A stretch of DNA of 64,000 nt from contig NZ_CP150634.1 in the NCBI RefSeq assembly GCF_038051925.1, positions 1,798,001 through 1,862,000 of the forward strand, read 5' to 3'. The stretch's first letter is position 1. The number at the start of each line of letters is the position of its first letter. The stretch comes from Methylotuvimicrobium sp. KM2. GTDB lineage: Bacteria; Pseudomonadota; Gammaproteobacteria; Methylococcales; Methylomonadaceae. Below the pieces are notes generated by a model, which was given only the letters and a program-made list of their open reading frames with translations, searched no databases and was not told the DNA's origin. The translations under genes and the position numbers were made by a program. Of this stretch, positions 62,373 to 64,000 are shown in pieces.

Positions 62373-64000
62373 ATGCACATGACTTTGAGCGATATGAAAG
62401 CGGGCGACTGCGGACGCGTCGTGGGTTATGACAAAAGCTTCTTGCCTTACCGGCAGAAACTGCTGGCGATGGGTTTGACACCGGGCACCGAATTCAAAAT
62501 TATGAGAATCGCGCCGTTAGGCGACCCGATTGAAATCAGAGTGCGCGGTACCGATCTCAGCGTGCGCCCGGATGAAGTTGCCGGCTTGAGAATCGAGCGT
62601 CTGGACAAGGTGCCGCCGGCCCTGAAACCTGTCTTGCAGAAACAAGAATACACCGTCGCCGTCATCGGCAACCCCAACTGCGGTAAAACCACGCTGTTCA
62701 ATGGTTTGACCGGTGCCCGTCAGCATGTCGGCAATTGGGCCGGCGTGACCGTCGAGCGCAAGAGCGGCTCTTATCGGTTCGATGACAAAACCGTCAAAAT
62801 TGTCGATTTGCCCGGCATCTATGCATTGGATGTGAGCGGTACGGCCACGGCGCTGGATGAAAAAATTGCCAGGGATTACATTCTTTCGCGGCAGGCGGAC
62901 CTGATCATCAATATCGTCGATACATCGCATCTCGAACATAATCTCTATCTGACGACACAACTGTTGGAAATGCGGTTGCCGATGCTGGTGGTGTTGAATA
63001 ACATGGACGACGCGACCGGCCGCGACATCAAGATCGATAGCGACGAAATAGCCCGCCGCCTCGAATGTCCGTTGGTTTCATTGGTTGCGACCCGAGTCGA
63101 TGAGGTCAGGGCCTTGAAAGCGGCGATCAACCAATGTCTGGAGCATAAAGTGTTGTCGCATTCGGTGATCGATTATCCGCTTGCGATTCGGGAGGCGCTG
63201 GATCGACTCACACCGATGGTCGAGCAACAATTGGACAACCGTTACGGCGATGCGCGCTGGTTCGCCGTCAAATTGCTGGAACAAGACGCTTTTGCGCTCG
63301 GCCATGCCGATCCGTTACTGACCGAGACCGCGAAACAACTGCGCCGGGCGATCGAAGACCAAGCCGCCGAAGAGACGGATCTTTTGATCGCGGACAGCCG
63401 CTACGGTTTTATCGGTCTATTGGTCAATGAGACGCTCACGCGGCAGTCCGAGCTGGGCAGGAACCTTTCCGACAAGATCGATCATGTGATATTGAACCGT
63501 TTCTTGGCCATACCGATCTTCTTCGGCGTGATGTATTTGATGTTCACGTTCACGATCAAGCTCGGACGCGCGTTCAAGCCGTTCTTCAACGACCTGACTC
63601 AGGCGGTTTTCGTCGATGGCATGGGGCATTTCCTGATGCTGCTCGACAGTCCGCAATGGCTGATCATGCTGATCGCCCAGGGTGTCGGCAACGGCATCCG
63701 GGAAGTGGCCGCGTTCGTTCCTATTCTCGGTTTTCTGTATCTGTTCATTTCGGTATTGGAGGAGTCGGGTTACATGGCCCGCGCGACGTTTGCAATGGAC
63801 CGTTTGATGCGCGTACTGGGACTGCCCGGCAAGGCCTTTGTGCCGATGATTCTGGGTTTCGGCTGTAACGTGCCGGCGATGCTGGCGACCCGGACCTTGG
63901 AGAATCCGCGCGGCCGGTTGCTGAGCATCCTGTTGAATCCGTTCATGACCTGCGGCGCTCGGCTGGCCGTATTTACCTTGTTCGCCGCAGCTTTTTTCCC
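62373..64000 (+). CDS. feoB: FeoA-FeoB fusion, ferrous iron transporter, cut by window edge
   Basis: The first 543 residues are visible. Residues 1-80 are a FeoA (SH3-like) domain ([32 protein letters not shown]), joined without a stop to FeoB. The G domain begins at about 92 (G1 [17 protein letters not shown]3 [10 protein letters not shown]4 variant NNMD). The GDI domain follows, and the membrane part starts near 370 with [20 protein letters not shown], followed by [20 protein letters not shown] and the Fe-path Cys in [15 protein letters not shown]. FeoB moves Fe2+ across the inner membrane. ATG 62373 follows GGTGG; ATG 62379 is possible. Confidence 0.93.
   Translation, partial: MHMTLSDMKAGDCGRVVGYDKSFLPYRQKLLAMGLTPGTEFKIMRIAPLGDPIEIRVRGTDLSVRPDEVAGLRIERLDKVPPALKPVLQKQEYTVAVIGNPNCGKTTLFNGLTGARQHVGNWAGVTVERKSGSYRFDDKTVKIVDLPGIYALDVSGTATALDEKIARDYILSRQADLIINIVDTSHLEHNLYLTTQLLEMRLPMLVVLNNMDDATGRDIKIDSDEIARRLECPLVSLVATRVDEVRALKAAINQCLEHKVLSHSVIDYPLAIREALDRLTPMVEQQLDNRYGDARWFAVKLLEQDAFALGHADPLLTETAKQLRRAIEDQAAEETDLLIADSRYGFIGLLVNETLTRQSELGRNLSDKIDHVILNRFLAIPIFFGVMYLMFTFTIKLGRAFKPFFNDLTQAVFVDGMGHFLMLLDSPQWLIMLIAQGVGNGIREVAAFVPILGFLYLFISVLEESGYMARATFAMDRLMRVLGLPGKAFVPMILGFGCNVPAMLATRTLENPRGRLLSILLNPFMTCGARLAVFTLFAAAFF

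Overview
The window looks like gammaproteobacterial chromosome of moderate GC, and the style of the genes suggests a Methylococcales methanotroph such as Methylomicrobium or Methylotuvimicrobium. That placement is an inference: no methane-oxidation gene is present. The support is a pair of Na+/H+ antiporters (a CPA1 type and a NhaD type), typical of halo-alkaliphiles, together with dense c-di-GMP signalling and a high load of dispersed palindromic repeats.

Layout. 1-10 kb: a truncated YidE/AspT-type transporter, a small membrane protein, a CPA1 antiporter, a stress-type glycine-zipper protein, NhaD, a Tsx-like outer-membrane protein and a membrane/spermidine-synthase fusion. 10.5-21.7 kb: a sensory block with a ligand-binding PAS-GGDEF-EAL protein, a response regulator with an HD-GYP domain overlapping a 1473-residue hybrid histidine kinase that has three ligand-binding domains, and a chemoreceptor with a periplasmic CZB zinc-type domain. 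21.9-29.4 kb: an RND metal-efflux pair, gcvH, dgkA, a PfkB kinase and mazG, with a cluster of DnaA boxes before dgkA. 30.1-40.5 kb: a molybdate/tungstate locus. An outer-membrane porin heads an operon with modA, modB and modC; modE lies 5 kb away; two ModE-like operators sit in front of the porin and in front of a TonB-dependent receptor. The other side of this locus is decaying: the LysR regulator has an amber codon, the receptor is split by an IS4-family element with a 10-bp target duplication, and a binding-protein gene is fused out of frame to the tail of a DUF1111 gene.

40.5-48.8 kb: a CHASE2-PAS-GGDEF-EAL protein follows a FecR/LysM gene that has a stop codon just after its signal peptide. 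Next come a relic of a second CHASE2 gene, a MITE-like element, a group II intron whose reverse transcriptase is broken by a 22-bp tandem duplication, and an SseB-like remnant.

48.8-58.7 kb: an array of integron-type gene cassettes without an integron integrase in the window (a CALIN). Nearly all its genes are on the minus strand and are separated by attC-like sites: a BrnT/BrnA-like toxin-antitoxin pair, an NTF2-like protein, a DODA-type dioxygenase, a lipoprotein, an OB-fold/membrane protein, a small reverse-oriented ORF, two zinc-ribbon membrane proteins and a tandem pair of AIG1/GIMAP-like GTPases. Two cassettes carry a 145-147-bp palindromic element beside the attC core. An IS91-type element with a frameshifted tyrosine recombinase is inserted in the array.

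58.8-64 kb: a lipoprotein of unknown function, a CoA-disulfide-reductase/rhodanese fusion and a truncated FeoA-FeoB fusion for ferrous iron uptake.

The strongest leads are the ModE-controlled porin/TonB metal-oxyanion locus, the cassette array with its paired GTPases, and the palindromic element embedded at attC. No tRNA, rRNA or CRISPR array was seen.
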